Positions 7,094 through 15,657 of a stretch of DNA of 57,405 nucleotides are shown piece by piece. Location of the stretch: the NCBI GenBank assembly GCA_035293845.1, contig DATGMB010000086.1, positions 1 through 57,405 of the forward strand, in the 5' to 3' direction. Numbering within the stretch: the first letter of the stretch is position 1; every line of letters begins with the position of its first letter. Under the pieces are notes generated by a model that was not told where the DNA came from, ran no database searches, and worked only from the letters and a program-made list of their open reading frames with translations. The DNA is from DATGMB01 sp035293845. Lineage in GTDB: Bacteria > Acidobacteriota > Terriglobia > Bryobacterales > Bryobacteraceae. A program made the translations under genes and the position numbers.

Positions 7094-8165
7094 GGATGCC
7101 GCCCGCCTCGGCCGTCCGCGCCACGCCCTGAGCGCTGAGCCGGTGATACAGCTTGAGGTATTGCGCGATCATCCGCTCGGCGGAAAAGCGGGCGCGAGCG
7201 GTTTCACGGCACATCTCGGGGTCGATCCTGTCCGCCTGCCGGATCGCGGCCGCCATTTCGCGCGCATCGTTCACCAGGAAACCGGTGCGCCCGTGCTCGA
7301 CGATCTCCGGCAGCGCTCCGGCCGGGTAGGCGATGACGGGCGTTCCGCACGCCATCGCCTCCATGGCCACCAGCGAGCTGGTTTCCGGCGCCAGGCTGGG
7401 CACGAGCAGGCAGCGGGCGGCGGCCAGCAGCCGGCGCTTGCGCGCCAGCCCGACCGGCCCGATGAAGCGGCGCAGACGTCCGTCCAGGCGCGGCGCGAGC
7501 TCGCGCGCAAAGTAATCTTCGTGCGCGCGGTACCCGAAGATCTGCCCCGCCAGGATCAGCGGACTGCGCGCCTCCGCGGCCGCCTCGAGCGCAATATGGA
7601 AGCCCTTCTCCGGGCAGATGCGCCCCAGCGCCAGGGCGAAGTTCCGCCGCCGCACGGTGGTCCGCAACTGCTCGAGAGGCACGCCGTTTTCGATGTAGGG
7701 CAGTACGCTGCCGCTCGGCGGGCAGCCGCGCTGCTGCGACGCGCTCACGCACTGCAGCCAGGTGTCCGGCCGCTGCTCGCGGAAGATCGCCTCCGGATAC
7801 CAGGTGAGCGGCAGGTGCAGGGTCACCAGCACGGGCGGCCCCGGCGGCGGCAGGTAGGCATGGAAATCGAGCGAGTGCATGTGGATCAGGTCGAACGTCC
7901 AGCGCTCCATCGCGCCCCGGATGAGCTCGCGGTAGCGCTCCTGCGCCTGGGCGTGGACGTCCGGATTCAGCGGACCCGGGGGCAGGGGAGCGGCGAGCAG
8001 CCGGCCCGCCGTCCGCGACCCCTCCGGCGCGATGACCACGGAATGGTGCCCGTTGCGCACCAGCCTGCGGTCGAGCAGCGTGAGAATCTGTTCCGAGCCT
8101 CCGGCGGCGTCCGGTCCCACCGGAGCCAGCGGATAGCCGATACTGAGTACCCGAAGTGGTTTCAT
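7083..8165 (-). CDS. GT4-family glycosyltransferase
   Basis: About 360 aa with two Rossmann halves (GT-B fold). The N-terminus MKPLRVLSIGYPLAPVGPDA is the usual acceptor-side strand-loop. ALALGRICPEKGFHIALEAA is the GT4 hinge and donor domain, and PETSSLVAMEAMACGTPVIA holds the E-x7-E donor-binding motif. I chose the ATG at 8165, which overlaps the deacetylase stop (ATGA), over an upstream ATG at 8246 that would add 27 low-complexity residues. It has no membrane segment, so it is a cytoplasmic enzyme using a nucleotide-sugar donor. BshA-like or polysaccharide roles are both formally possible. Confidence 0.9.
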   Translation of the reverse strand: MKPLRVLSIGYPLAPVGPDAAGGSEQILTLLDRRLVRNGHHSVVIAPEGSRTAGRLLAAPLPPGPLNPDVHAQAQERYRELIRGAMERWTFDLIHMHSLDFHAYLPPPGPPVLVTLHLPLTWYPEAIFREQRPDTWLQCVSASQQRGCPPSGSVLPYIENGVPLEQLRTTVRRRNFALALGRICPEKGFHIALEAAAEARSPLILAGQIFGYRAHEDYFARELAPRLDGRLRRFIGPVGLARKRRLLAAARCLLVPSLAPETSSLVAMEAMACGTPVIAYPAGALPEIVEHGRTGFLVNDAREMAAAIRQADRIDPEMCRETARARFSAERMIAQYLKLYHRLSAQGVARTAEAGGIRVA

Positions 8166-8977
8166 AGGGTGGTTGCGGCGCCGAGCGTCTTCAGCGCTTC
8201 CCCGGCGAGCAGGCGCCACCGCTCGCCGGTAATGCCCCAATTCCAACTCTCGTAGAGCAGCGTGCCGGCGTGGGGCGCGGCCGTGAAATCGTAGGCCGGA
8301 GCCGGGCGGAACCGTTCCTCATCGAGCGCGAAATGGCGCAGCATCCCGGCCTGGGTGGGAAAGCATTCGAGCATGCGTCGTTTGTTGTCGCGCTGCGCCT
8401 CATCGAGGACGTAGACCTCGCCGGCATCGCCGCCCGGCAGGAAGCGGCCGGTCTCCATCCGCACCGGTGCCTGCGAGCTGCCGGCTGCGGCGACCTGCGC
8501 CGCGGCGTGGTAGCTGGCGAATTCGTAGACATCGGGCGGCGCGGTCACGCGCGCGCAGGCCGCGTGCACGGCGAAGGCCGCGGCATCGTGGTCGGGATGT
8601 CCGCCCTCGTACGCATGGGTCAGCACCGCGCCGGGGCGCAGCTCGCGCAGCAGGTGCACCAGCTTCAACGTGACGTAGGCCATTTCGAGCGAGGCCTCTT
8701 TGTCCACCACGTTGAGGTGCAGCAGTTGGCCGTTGCCGATGCCCGCGAGGCGCATCGCTGCTTCCAGTTCGCGCCGGCGCGCGGCCGCGTAGTCCTCGCG
8801 ATTCTCGAAGCCGGCGGCGCGCGCGTCCGCCATGTCGCGCGGAGCGCCGTCGGTGATATGCAGGATGGTGACATCGCGCAGGCGGGCGAGCATGCCGCCC
8901 GCGCCGATGGTTTCGTCGTCCGGATGCGCCGCGACCACCAGCACCGGCCGCCGGACGAGCGCCTGCCCGATGGTCAT
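8162..8977 (-). CDS. PIG-L family N-acetyl sugar deacetylase
   Basis: 271 aa of the LmbE/PIG-L family, zinc-dependent de-N-acetylases of GlcNAc-type substrates. The zinc motif AHPDDE is at 17-22 and the second zinc-binding and catalytic motif GGHPDHDAAAF is at about 125-135 (H127, D129, H130). The gene is flanked by two glycosyltransferases with four-base overlaps on both sides, which points to removal of an acetyl group from a glycosylated intermediate. Family members work in mycothiol, bacillithiol, GPI and antibiotic pathways. The neighbours here match none of those sets. Confidence 0.92.
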   Translation of the reverse strand: MTIGQALVRRPVLVVAAHPDDETIGAGGMLARLRDVTILHITDGAPRDMADARAAGFENREDYAAARRRELEAAMRLAGIGNGQLLHLNVVDKEASLEMAYVTLKLVHLLRELRPGAVLTHAYEGGHPDHDAAAFAVHAACARVTAPPDVYEFASYHAAAQVAAAGSSQAPVRMETGRFLPGGDAGEVYVLDEAQRDNKRRMLECFPTQAGMLRHFALDEERFRPAPAYDFTAAPHAGTLLYESWNWGITGERWRLLAGEALKTLGAATTL

Positions 8978-10089
8978 TCCGGCGGGCTCACTCCCGCGCC
9001 CCCTCCGCCCGCTTCGACGGGCAAACTCACCGCCGCCTCCAGGATGTTTTCCAACTCGAGGGCCCGCCGCGCCGCGGTGTGATTGGCCAGCGCGCGCTCG
9101 CGTCCGGCGTTCGCGATACGGCGCAGCGCTGCGTCATCCATCGCGAGCGCGTCCATGACATGGCCGGTGGTGCGGGCCACCAGGATTTCGCGCCCCGGCT
9201 CGAAGAAATAGTCCAGGCCTTCCCATTCGTCGCTCAGGATCGGCGCCCCGCAGGCCGCGGCTTCGAACAGCCGCCCGGAGGGACAGTACCCGAGCTCCGC
9301 CATCGGCCGGCGGGTGACGCTCAGGGTCAGGCGCGAGGAGCAGTAGAACGCGGCGTGATCGGCGGGCGCAATGTGCGGATGGAAGAAGATGTTGGCGGTC
9401 CAGGGGAAATCCGGAGGATACTGCGGCCCCGCGATGCGGAAGCGGAGGTCGGGGCGGCGGCGCGCGGGCTCCAGGAAGAGATCGTCGAGCGCGGCGCGGC
9501 GGTCCGCCGAGTATGTCCCGAGATGGGAAAGATCGGCGCGAAAGCGCTCCTCGGGCTCCACGGGATGGTGCACCTCGGGATCGACGCTGCCGTAGAGCGC
9601 CGCGACGTGGCGCGCGCCGAGCCTTGTCTTGAGCTCCGCCAGAGCCTGCCCGCCGGTGTAGCTGAGCACGAGGTCGAAATCGCCCAGACCGCGCGGCGGC
9701 AGGTATTCGACGGTCTCGCCCGCGCGGAGGCGTCCCAGCGTCACTCCGGTGTCCAGGTCGTAGAAGCAGCGGATGCGCGCTGGCGAGGACAGCACTTCTT
9801 CGCACGCCGGGATGGCGTCCGGGCAGTAGGAGGTGACGATGGCGGCGTCCGCGTCCGCGAGCTCCCGTTCGGCCCGCCGCCGGATCTCCTGCCAGGATCC
9901 GTAAAGGATGGCTTCGCCTCCGGAGAGTTCGCGCAAATCGCGGTGCTGCGCGTAGAACGGCATGTCGCGCTCGAAGAAGAGCACGCGATGGCCGAGCCTT
10001 CCGAGCGCGCCAATCAGCCCCCGCCAGAGCGTGGCATGCCCGTTACCCCACGAGGAGGTGACGGACAGCCCGAAGACCACCAGTTTCAC
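8974..10089 (-). CDS. CgeB-like glycosyltransferase
   Basis: 371 aa. It begins MKLVVFGLSVTSSWGNGHAT, then GHRVLFFERDMPFY, a glycosyltransferase N-domain. The C-half carries APADHAAFYCSSRLTLSVTR and CPSGRLFEAAACGAPILSDE, the signature of CgeB/DUF3880-type glycosyltransferases, with GREILVARTT near the end. It starts at a GTG (10089) with TTGGAG close upstream and is the first gene of the overlapping operon, so the operon promoter should lie in 10090-10300. The stop overlaps the deacetylase start. It probably acts first or second in a two-transferase glycan assembly; donor and acceptor are unknown. Confidence 0.85.
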   Translation of the reverse strand: MKLVVFGLSVTSSWGNGHATLWRGLIGALGRLGHRVLFFERDMPFYAQHRDLRELSGGEAILYGSWQEIRRRAERELADADAAIVTSYCPDAIPACEEVLSSPARIRCFYDLDTGVTLGRLRAGETVEYLPPRGLGDFDLVLSYTGGQALAELKTRLGARHVAALYGSVDPEVHHPVEPEERFRADLSHLGTYSADRRAALDDLFLEPARRRPDLRFRIAGPQYPPDFPWTANIFFHPHIAPADHAAFYCSSRLTLSVTRRPMAELGYCPSGRLFEAAACGAPILSDEWEGLDYFFEPGREILVARTTGHVMDALAMDDAALRRIANAGRERALANHTAARRALELENILEAAVSLPVEAGGGGAGVSPPE

Positions 10090-10304
10090 ACTCCAAGGAT
10101 GTCAGATGGCCCGGCGATTGGCACACCCGGCCCGCGTCGCGGCGGTGGAGAATCCAACAGAAGCTGCCGCGAAGTGCCTGCAATGGAAGCAAAAAGCGGG
10201 CGGCGCGGAGGGGTGCGATTCGTTACGGTGGCGGCTGGGGACGGGGCATGGAGGAACGGGCAGCCTCGCGGGCCGCCGCCCCGAACGTATGAATCGACGT
10301 GGGA

Positions 10305-10333
10305 TTGGCAAAATGACTATTTCTGGTCATAAT
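10305..10333 (+). promoter_or_regulatory. sigma-70-type promoter of the toxin-antitoxin operon
   Basis: TTGGCA at 10305-10310 and CATAAT at 10328-10333 are separated by exactly 17 bases. The predicted transcription start, seven bases past the -10 box, falls on the A of the antitoxin ATG at 10340, which implies a leaderless mRNA. No Shine-Dalgarno sequence precedes that ATG. Confidence 0.8.
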
Positions 10334-10340
10334 AGGACCA
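10324..10340. promoter_or_regulatory. operator-like palindrome over the -10 box
   Basis: TGGTC (10324-10328) and GACCA (10336-10340) are inverted repeats spaced by seven bases, covering the -10 box and the start codon. A second pair, ATGAC (10313-10317) and GTCAT (10326-10330), overlaps it. This is where an antitoxin that represses its own operon would bind. Confidence 0.55.
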
Positions 10341-10600
10341 TGAAGCAGGTCCGCATCGCCGAATTAAAGGCGCAACTCAGTGAACACCTCCGCGCGGTCC
10401 GGCGCGGGGAGACCGTCACGGTCTTGGACCGCGATACTCCAGTTGCCCAAATCGTGCCGGTGCGCGAACAGACGGCCTTGCGCATCCGGAAACCGGCGCC
10501 CGGAACTCCTCCTCTCAATCGCGTCCCGCTGCCGAAGCCTGTGGGGATCAAGACGGATGTCGTGGAACTGCTGCTGGAAGAGCGGCAGGGAAGCCGGTGA
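10340..10600 (+). CDS. Phd/YefM-type antitoxin
   Basis: 86 aa. The N-terminus MKQVRIAELKAQLSEHLRAV, then RRGETVTVLDRDTPVAQIVP, is the Phd/YefM DNA-binding fold (prevent-host-death family). The basic C-terminal tail (about 45-86) is the expected toxin-binding part. The start at 10340 is set by the promoter and by homology; the frame is open further upstream, but that part is not family-like. It is coupled to the toxin gene by a GTGA overlap. Its role is to neutralise the PIN toxin and repress the operon. Confidence 0.9.
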   Translation: MKQVRIAELKAQLSEHLRAVRRGETVTVLDRDTPVAQIVPVREQTALRIRKPAPGTPPLNRVPLPKPVGIKTDVVELLLEERQGSR

Positions 10601-11022
10601 TTGCGTATATTGACGCATCCGTGCTGCTTCGCGTCGCGCTGGGCGAACCGGGAGTGCTTCCCGAGTGGCGCCGCATCGAGCGTGGCGTATCGAGCGCACT
10701 GGTCCTGACGGAGAGCCTGCGAACCTTGGACCGCGTTCGCCTCCGGGCGAAGCTTTCCGACTCGGAGGTGGCCACGCGCCGCGCGGCCATCCTCGCGTTG
10801 ATTGAATCCTTGGAGATCGTTGAGATCGATGCGGCGGTCCTGGAGCGAGCGGCGCAGCCGATGCCAACGGAACTCGGCACACTCGACGCCATTCACCTCG
10901 CGACGGCCCTGTTGTGGCGCGAAGCCACCCGCACCAGGATCGTGTTTGCGACCCATGACCGCGCCTTGGCGCTGGGCGCGCTGGCGCACGGTCTTGCGGT
11001 TATCGGTACACCGCAGCAGTAG
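10597..11022 (+). CDS. vapC: VapC-type PIN-domain ribonuclease toxin
   Basis: 141 aa with all four acidic PIN residues: Asp6 (AYIDASVLL), Glu39 (VLTESLRT), Asp97 (GTLDAIHLATA) and Asp121 (FATHDRALA). PIN toxins cleave tRNA or rRNA using Mg2+ or Mn2+. The GTG start at 10597 overlaps the antitoxin stop. The active site is intact, so the toxin should be functional. The downstream methyltransferase gene converges on it, with nine bases between the stops. Confidence 0.92.
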   Translation: MIAYIDASVLLRVALGEPGVLPEWRRIERGVSSALVLTESLRTLDRVRLRAKLSDSEVATRRAAILALIESLEIVEIDAAVLERAAQPMPTELGTLDAIHLATALLWREATRTRIVFATHDRALALGALAHGLAVIGTPQQ

Positions 11023-11031
11023 ACTGCGCGC

Positions 11032-11718
11032 TCACCGTTCCGCGGCGCCTGCCTCCCGCTCCAGCCAGATCTCCAGGCCGAAGCCGTCCTCGTGGATCTT
11101 TCCCGCCGCGAACTCCGTCTGCGCGACCATCTCCTCGAATTCGCGCGTGGTGTAGGCGCGTTTCAGCAGCATGAAGCGGAAGGTGAGCCTGGTAATGAAC
11201 CGGTTGAGCGCGCTCGTATTCATGGAATCCACGGCGCGGCTGATGCACTCCGGCGATGCGTCCCGCCGCAGGTCGATGATCACGGCGCGCCCGCCCGGCC
11301 GCAGCACGCGATGCATTTCTTCGAGCGCGCGGACCGGCTGCGTGAAGTTCTTGAACGCCGCCCGGCAGAGCAGGAAGTCGAACGACTCATCCGCGAACGG
11401 CATGGCGGCGGCGTCGCCCTGGCGGAATTCCACGCGCACGCCGGCTTGCTCCGCGTTCTTGCGCGCGATCTCGACAAACGTGTGGCTGATATCGAGTCCC
11501 GTCACAGGGTATCCGAGCTTTGCCAGTTCCACGGCGAAGTATCCCGGTCCGGGCGCCACTTCGAGCACCCGGCTCCCCGGCGGCAGTTCGTCCGCCATGC
11601 GCCGCGCCAGCGCCTGGAACTCCTGCCTGGACTTCCCGGTGAGGTTGGCGTACCAGCGGGCGACGAAGCCCTCCATGCCCATTCCCTTGTAGCCCTTTTC
11701 GGCCATTGCGTGCGTCAT
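11032..11718 (-). CDS. class I SAM-dependent methyltransferase
   Basis: 228 aa of the Methyltransf_11/UbiE-like type. Motif I is SRVLEVAPGPGYFAVELAKL, the acidic motif II is VTGLDIS, motif III is VEFRQGDAAAMPFADESFDF, and the post-motif is VLRPGGRAVIIDLR. There is a good Shine-Dalgarno (AGGAGG) before the ATG at 11718. The substrate cannot be read from the sequence. It is monocistronic and faces the VapBC pair. Confidence 0.85.
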   Translation of the reverse strand: MTHAMAEKGYKGMGMEGFVARWYANLTGKSRQEFQALARRMADELPPGSRVLEVAPGPGYFAVELAKLGYPVTGLDISHTFVEIARKNAEQAGVRVEFRQGDAAAMPFADESFDFLLCRAAFKNFTQPVRALEEMHRVLRPGGRAVIIDLRRDASPECISRAVDSMNTSALNRFITRLTFRFMLLKRAYTTREFEEMVAQTEFAAGKIHEDGFGLEIWLEREAGAAER

Positions 11719-11842
11719 GATGCCTCCTGTTTAGGAGCCTAAGGGCTCAAGCGGCGCCGTCCCAGGCGGAATCGGCGAACGCGGCGCGGCAACCGGCGAG
11801 CGCCCGCTCCATCCGGCAAGCCGGTTGGCGCATACTGGTGAG

Positions 11843-13672
11843 GTGCCGAAGCGCCTCTGCCTCTTTCTTCTTCCGCTCGCCGCCGCCGCCGCCCAGGACC
11901 ACGCCGGCTGGCGCGATTACGCGGGCGCCGCCGATTCCGCCCAGTATTCCTCGCTGAAGCAGATCGACCGCGGAAATGTCGCGCGCCTCAAAGTTGCCTG
12001 GACGTATGCCACCGGCGATGCGCGCCGGTACTCGTTCAACCCGCTGATGGCCGATGGCGTCCTTTATGTGCTGGCGAAGCAGAACTCGATCGTGGCGCTC
12101 GACGCCGCCACGGGCCGCGAGCTGTGGTCCTACACGCCGCAACCCGTGCCGGGCATCATTACCAGCCGCGGCATCAACTACTGGGAGAGCAAGGACCGCT
12201 CCGACCGGCGGCTGCTGTTCGCCGCCGACCACCAGTTGCAGGCGATCGACGCGCGCACGGGCAGGCCGATCCTCTCCTTCGGCACGAACGGCCGCGTGGA
12301 TCTCAAGCAGGGCCTCGGCCGCGACCCGCGCGCGCTCACCCTCGTGCAATCGACGACGCCCGGACGCGTGTTCGAGGACCTGATCATTCTTGGGTCCGCG
12401 ACCAATCAAGGCTACGGCTCCGCGCCGGGCGATATCCGCGCGTTCGATGTCCGTACCGGGCGGCTCGTGTGGACGTTCCACACGATTCCGCATCCGGGCG
12501 AATACGGGTACGAGACGTGGCCCGCCGATGCGTGGAAAACCGTGGGCGGCGCGAACGACTGGGCCGAGCTCACGCTGGATGAAGCGCGCGGCATTGTGTA
12601 TGCCCCAACCGCGAGCGCCAAATACAATTTCTACGGTGCGGACCGGATCGGCGCCAACCTCTTTGCCGATTGCCTGCTGGCGCTCGACGCGCGCACCGGC
12701 CGGCGATTGTGGCATTTCCAGATGGTCCACCACGACATCTGGGATTACGACAACGCTACTGCACCCAAACTGCTGACGGTGCGGCACGGCGGAAAGGCCG
12801 TCGATGCGGTCGCGCAGGCGGGCAAGGAGGGCTTCCTATGGGTGTTCGAGCGGGTGACCGGCGAGCCGCTGTGGCCGATCGAGGAGCGGCCGGTGCCGAA
12901 ATCGGACGTTCCCGGCGAAGCGGCGTGGCCGACGCAGCCGTTCCCGACCGCGCCGCCGCCTTTTGCGCGGCAGAAATTCACCGCGGACGACCTGAGCCCG
13001 TACCTTTCTCCCGAGGACCGCGCCCGCTTCCGCGACCAGATCCTCAGCGCGCGCAACGAAGGTCTGTACACGCCGCCGGCGTTCCGCGGAACCGTCGAGA
13101 TGCCGGGCAATAACGGCGGCTCGAACTGGGGCGGGGCAGCCGTCGATCCCGCGGCCGGGTGGATGTACATCGTGTCGAAGGATCTCCCTGCGATTCTGAA
13201 GCTGGAGCCGGACAAGACCGCGCCGGCCGGCACGGTCCGGTATGTCAGCGGCTTCAATCTGGTCACGGGTGCGAACGGGCTTTCCCCGATCGCGCCGCCG
13301 TGGACGACGCTCACGGCCTATGATCTGAATCGCGGCGTCATCGCCTGGAAGATGCCGCTCGGCGACGTCCCGGAGCTGGCAGAACGCGGCATCCACGATA
13401 CCGGCGTGCACTATCCCAAGGTGGGGCCTGTGGTCACTGCCGGGGGCCTGCTCTTCACCGGCACGCGCGACCGCAAAGTGCGGGCGTTCGATGCGCGGAC
13501 GGGCAAGCTGCTGTGGGAGACGGAAGTGCCGGCGGCGATCGAGGGCATTCCGGCGGTATACGAGGTGCGCGGGCGCGAATACATTGTGTTCTGCGCGGCG
13601 GCGCAGGCGGGGCTGACGCCGGGGGAGCAGAAGCCGATTTCGGGGGCGTATATTGCGTTCGCACTGCCGTAG
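11843..13672 (+). CDS. secreted PQQ quinoprotein, glucose-dehydrogenase-like
   Basis: About 609 aa, with a signal peptide (MPKRLCLFLLPLAAAAAQ) and repeated propeller blades (DAATGRELWSY, DARTGRRLWHF, DARTGKLLWE). The VHHDIWDYDN segment matches the catalytic Asp region of membrane glucose/quinate dehydrogenases, and SNWGGAAVDP and GGLLFTGTRDRKVRAFD are typical of the same family. The N-terminal membrane domain of GcdA is missing, so this is a soluble or secreted form. I prefer the GTG at 11843; a TTG at 11825 in the same frame would add six residues. No cytochrome gene is adjacent. The substrate is probably an aldose or alcohol. Confidence 0.85.
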   Translation: MPKRLCLFLLPLAAAAAQDHAGWRDYAGAADSAQYSSLKQIDRGNVARLKVAWTYATGDARRYSFNPLMADGVLYVLAKQNSIVALDAATGRELWSYTPQPVPGIITSRGINYWESKDRSDRRLLFAADHQLQAIDARTGRPILSFGTNGRVDLKQGLGRDPRALTLVQSTTPGRVFEDLIILGSATNQGYGSAPGDIRAFDVRTGRLVWTFHTIPHPGEYGYETWPADAWKTVGGANDWAELTLDEARGIVYAPTASAKYNFYGADRIGANLFADCLLALDARTGRRLWHFQMVHHDIWDYDNATAPKLLTVRHGGKAVDAVAQAGKEGFLWVFERVTGEPLWPIEERPVPKSDVPGEAAWPTQPFPTAPPPFARQKFTADDLSPYLSPEDRARFRDQILSARNEGLYTPPAFRGTVEMPGNNGGSNWGGAAVDPAAGWMYIVSKDLPAILKLEPDKTAPAGTVRYVSGFNLVTGANGLSPIAPPWTTLTAYDLNRGVIAWKMPLGDVPELAERGIHDTGVHYPKVGPVVTAGGLLFTGTRDRKVRAFDARTGKLLWETEVPAAIEGIPAVYEVRGREYIVFCAAAQAGLTPGEQKPISGAYIAFALP

Positions 13673-13711
13673 GGATCGGGGGCCCGGGGGATACTGTAGA
13701 ATGATGCTTCC

Positions 13712-15049
13712 ATGCCCTCCCACGGGATGTCCCTCATCCTTCTCATGGCGGCCTCCATTGCCTTCCTCCTCTTCCTGATTCTGGTTCTCAAGCTGCACGC
13801 TTTCGTGGGGCTGGTGATCTCCTCGATGGCCCTCGGGCTCGCCGCCGGGATGCCGCCTGAAAAGGTTTTGAAGTCGATCCAGAGCGGGTTCGGCGAAGCG
13901 CTCGGGTTTATCGCGGTCGTGGTCGGGCTGGGCGCGATGATCGGCCGTTTCCTCGAATATTCCGGCGGAGGGCGCGCGCTGGCGGACTGGCTGCTCGCCC
14001 GTTTCGGCAAGGATCGGGCCGCCTGGGCGCTGCTGGCGGCGGCGTTTCTGGTCGGCCTGCCGATCTTTTTCGAGGTCGGCGTGGTCATTCTGGCTCCGCT
14101 GGCCTGGAACCTGGCGCGCGAGACCAAGCGCTCTCTGCTGTTCTACGCGCTTCCGATGCTGTGCGCACTTACTGTGGTGCACTCGCTGGTGCCGCCGCAT
14201 CCGGCGCCCTCGGCGGCGGCGCAACTGCTTGGCGGGGATCTCGGCCGCACCATTCTTTACGGCATCGCGGTCGCGATTCCCATGACCGTGGTGGCGGGGA
14301 TCGGCTACAGCTCCTGGATCGGCCGGCGACTCTACATCCCGGAGCCGGAGATCTCGCTCGCGCCGCGCGAATCGGCGGAGGCGAAATTCGCGCCGCCGAT
14401 CCCGGTGATCGTCGCGCTGCTGCTGCTGCCCGTGGTGCTGATCTTCGGCGCGACGCTCGCCACGCTGGGGCACGTGCCGTTCCGGGGCGCGGCGGTTTTT
14501 CTCGGGCACCCGTTCACCGCGCTCGCGATCACGGCGCTGGTCGCGATGTACGCGTTCGGCTACCGCCGCGGGCTCTCGCGCGCGGCGGCCGCGCGCATGG
14601 CGGCCGAGTCGCTCGCTCCGATGGGCGCGCTGCTGTGCATCATTGGCGGGGGCGGCGCGTTCAAGCAGGTGATCGTCGATTCGGGCGCCGGGCCGTACCT
14701 GGGGCAGGCGCTGATCCACTCCGCCATCTCGCCGCTGCTGGTGGTGTATCTGGTTGCGCTGCTGATGCGGATCGCGCAGGGCTCGGCGACCGTCGCCATC
14801 ATCACCGCGGCCGGGATCGTGGCGCCGATCGTGAAAGGCATCCCCGGCTACAGTCCGGATATTCTGATCCTGGCCCTGTGCTGCGGCGGGACGGCGTTTT
14901 CGCACGTCAACGACTCCGGTTTCTGGATCGTCAACCAGTACTTCGGCCTGACAGTGCCGCAAACGCTGAAGTCCTGGACGGCGATGAAAGTGCTCTCGTC
15001 GTTGGTGGGGATTTCGACCGTGTTCGCGGTCCACTGGCTGGTACGATAG
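13712..15049 (+). CDS. GntP-family gluconate/organic acid:H+ symporter
   Basis: 445 aa and strongly hydrophobic, with about 12 predicted membrane helices. GntP family landmarks include FEVGVVILAPLAWNLARETK, VHSLVPPHPAPSAAAQLLG and GGTAFSHVNDSGFWIVNQYF. The family imports gluconate and related sugar acids with protons. Lying just downstream of a glucose-dehydrogenase-like quinoprotein, it may take up the acid made in the periplasm; the two genes are in the same direction, about 40 bases apart. A second in-frame ATG lies at 13727. Confidence 0.9.
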   Translation: MPSHGMSLILLMAASIAFLLFLILVLKLHAFVGLVISSMALGLAAGMPPEKVLKSIQSGFGEALGFIAVVVGLGAMIGRFLEYSGGGRALADWLLARFGKDRAAWALLAAAFLVGLPIFFEVGVVILAPLAWNLARETKRSLLFYALPMLCALTVVHSLVPPHPAPSAAAQLLGGDLGRTILYGIAVAIPMTVVAGIGYSSWIGRRLYIPEPEISLAPRESAEAKFAPPIPVIVALLLLPVVLIFGATLATLGHVPFRGAAVFLGHPFTALAITALVAMYAFGYRRGLSRAAAARMAAESLAPMGALLCIIGGGGAFKQVIVDSGAGPYLGQALIHSAISPLLVVYLVALLMRIAQGSATVAIITAAGIVAPIVKGIPGYSPDILILALCCGGTAFSHVNDSGFWIVNQYFGLTVPQTLKSWTAMKVLSSLVGISTVFAVHWLVR

Positions 15050-15054
15050 TTTTG

Positions 15055-15639
15055 GTGAGCACGCGACTGTACGACCTCGATCCCGGCGCGGACTGCCCGG
15101 AAATTGTCCGCATGATCGTCGAGATCCCGAAGAACTCGGCGAACAAGTACGAATACGATGGCCAGCTCGGCGTCTTCCGCCTGGACCGCGCCCTCTACTC
15201 CGCGGTGCATTATCCCGGCGATTACGGATTCGTCCCCGGCACGCTGGCCGAAGATGACGACCCGCTCGATGTCCTCACGCTGGTGGACGAGCCCAGCTTT
15301 CCCGGTGTGCTGATCTCCGTGCGTCCGGTCGGGGTGCTCTCGATGGTGGACGAGGATGAACCCGACCAGAAGATTCTGGCGGTGCCGAATCGCAATCCGC
15401 GTTTCGATCAGATCCACACGATCGACCAAGTTTTTCCGCACAATTTGCGGGAGATCGAGCACTTTTTCAGCATTTATAAAGAACTGGAAGGCAAACGCAC
15501 GATCATCCAGGGCTGGCGCGGGCCGCGCGAAGCTCGCGAGCTGATCCGCGTCTGCCGCGACCGCTACCTCGCGGCCCGCAAGGGCGCTGCCGCTGCGGCG
15601 CCGGAGCACGACCTGGAGGAAGCGGAGCCGCGGGCCTGA
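15055..15639 (+). CDS. ppa: soluble inorganic pyrophosphatase
   Basis: 194 aa of family I pyrophosphatase, hydrolysing PPi to phosphate with Mg2+. MIVEIPKNSANKYEYD is the conserved N-terminal lysine/glutamate segment, HYPGDYGFVPGTLAEDDDPL contains the Tyr and the acidic cluster, and LDVLTLVDEP completes the D-x-D-P-x-D-V-L metal site. The GTG at 15055 gives the usual family N-terminus; a later ATG would remove conserved residues. TACGAT ends seven bases before the GTG and no Shine-Dalgarno is visible. The start lies five bases after the permease stop. The C-terminus has a short acidic, Ala-rich tail. Confidence 0.92.
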   Translation: MSTRLYDLDPGADCPEIVRMIVEIPKNSANKYEYDGQLGVFRLDRALYSAVHYPGDYGFVPGTLAEDDDPLDVLTLVDEPSFPGVLISVRPVGVLSMVDEDEPDQKILAVPNRNPRFDQIHTIDQVFPHNLREIEHFFSIYKELEGKRTIIQGWRGPREARELIRVCRDRYLAARKGAAAAAPEHDLEEAEPRA

Positions 15640-15657
15640 GGCCGCCCCCGGGCAGGC

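Noticed and set aside
7083..8977. Bacillithiol or mycothiol synthesis (GT4 + PIG-L + GNAT)
   Set aside because: The set lacks a cysteine ligase (BshC or MshC), the acyltransferase is CelD-like rather than MshD-like, and there is a second glycosyltransferase plus PRTase and HAD genes.
12836..15034. A 732-codon open frame on the minus strand
   Set aside because: It is antisense to the quinoprotein and the GntP permease and consists of low-complexity Arg/His/Asp-rich sequence with no domain.
14161..15054. Long frame joined to the pyrophosphatase on its N-terminal side
   Set aside because: The upstream part is an out-of-frame reading of the GntP permease; family homology starts at the GTG at 15055.
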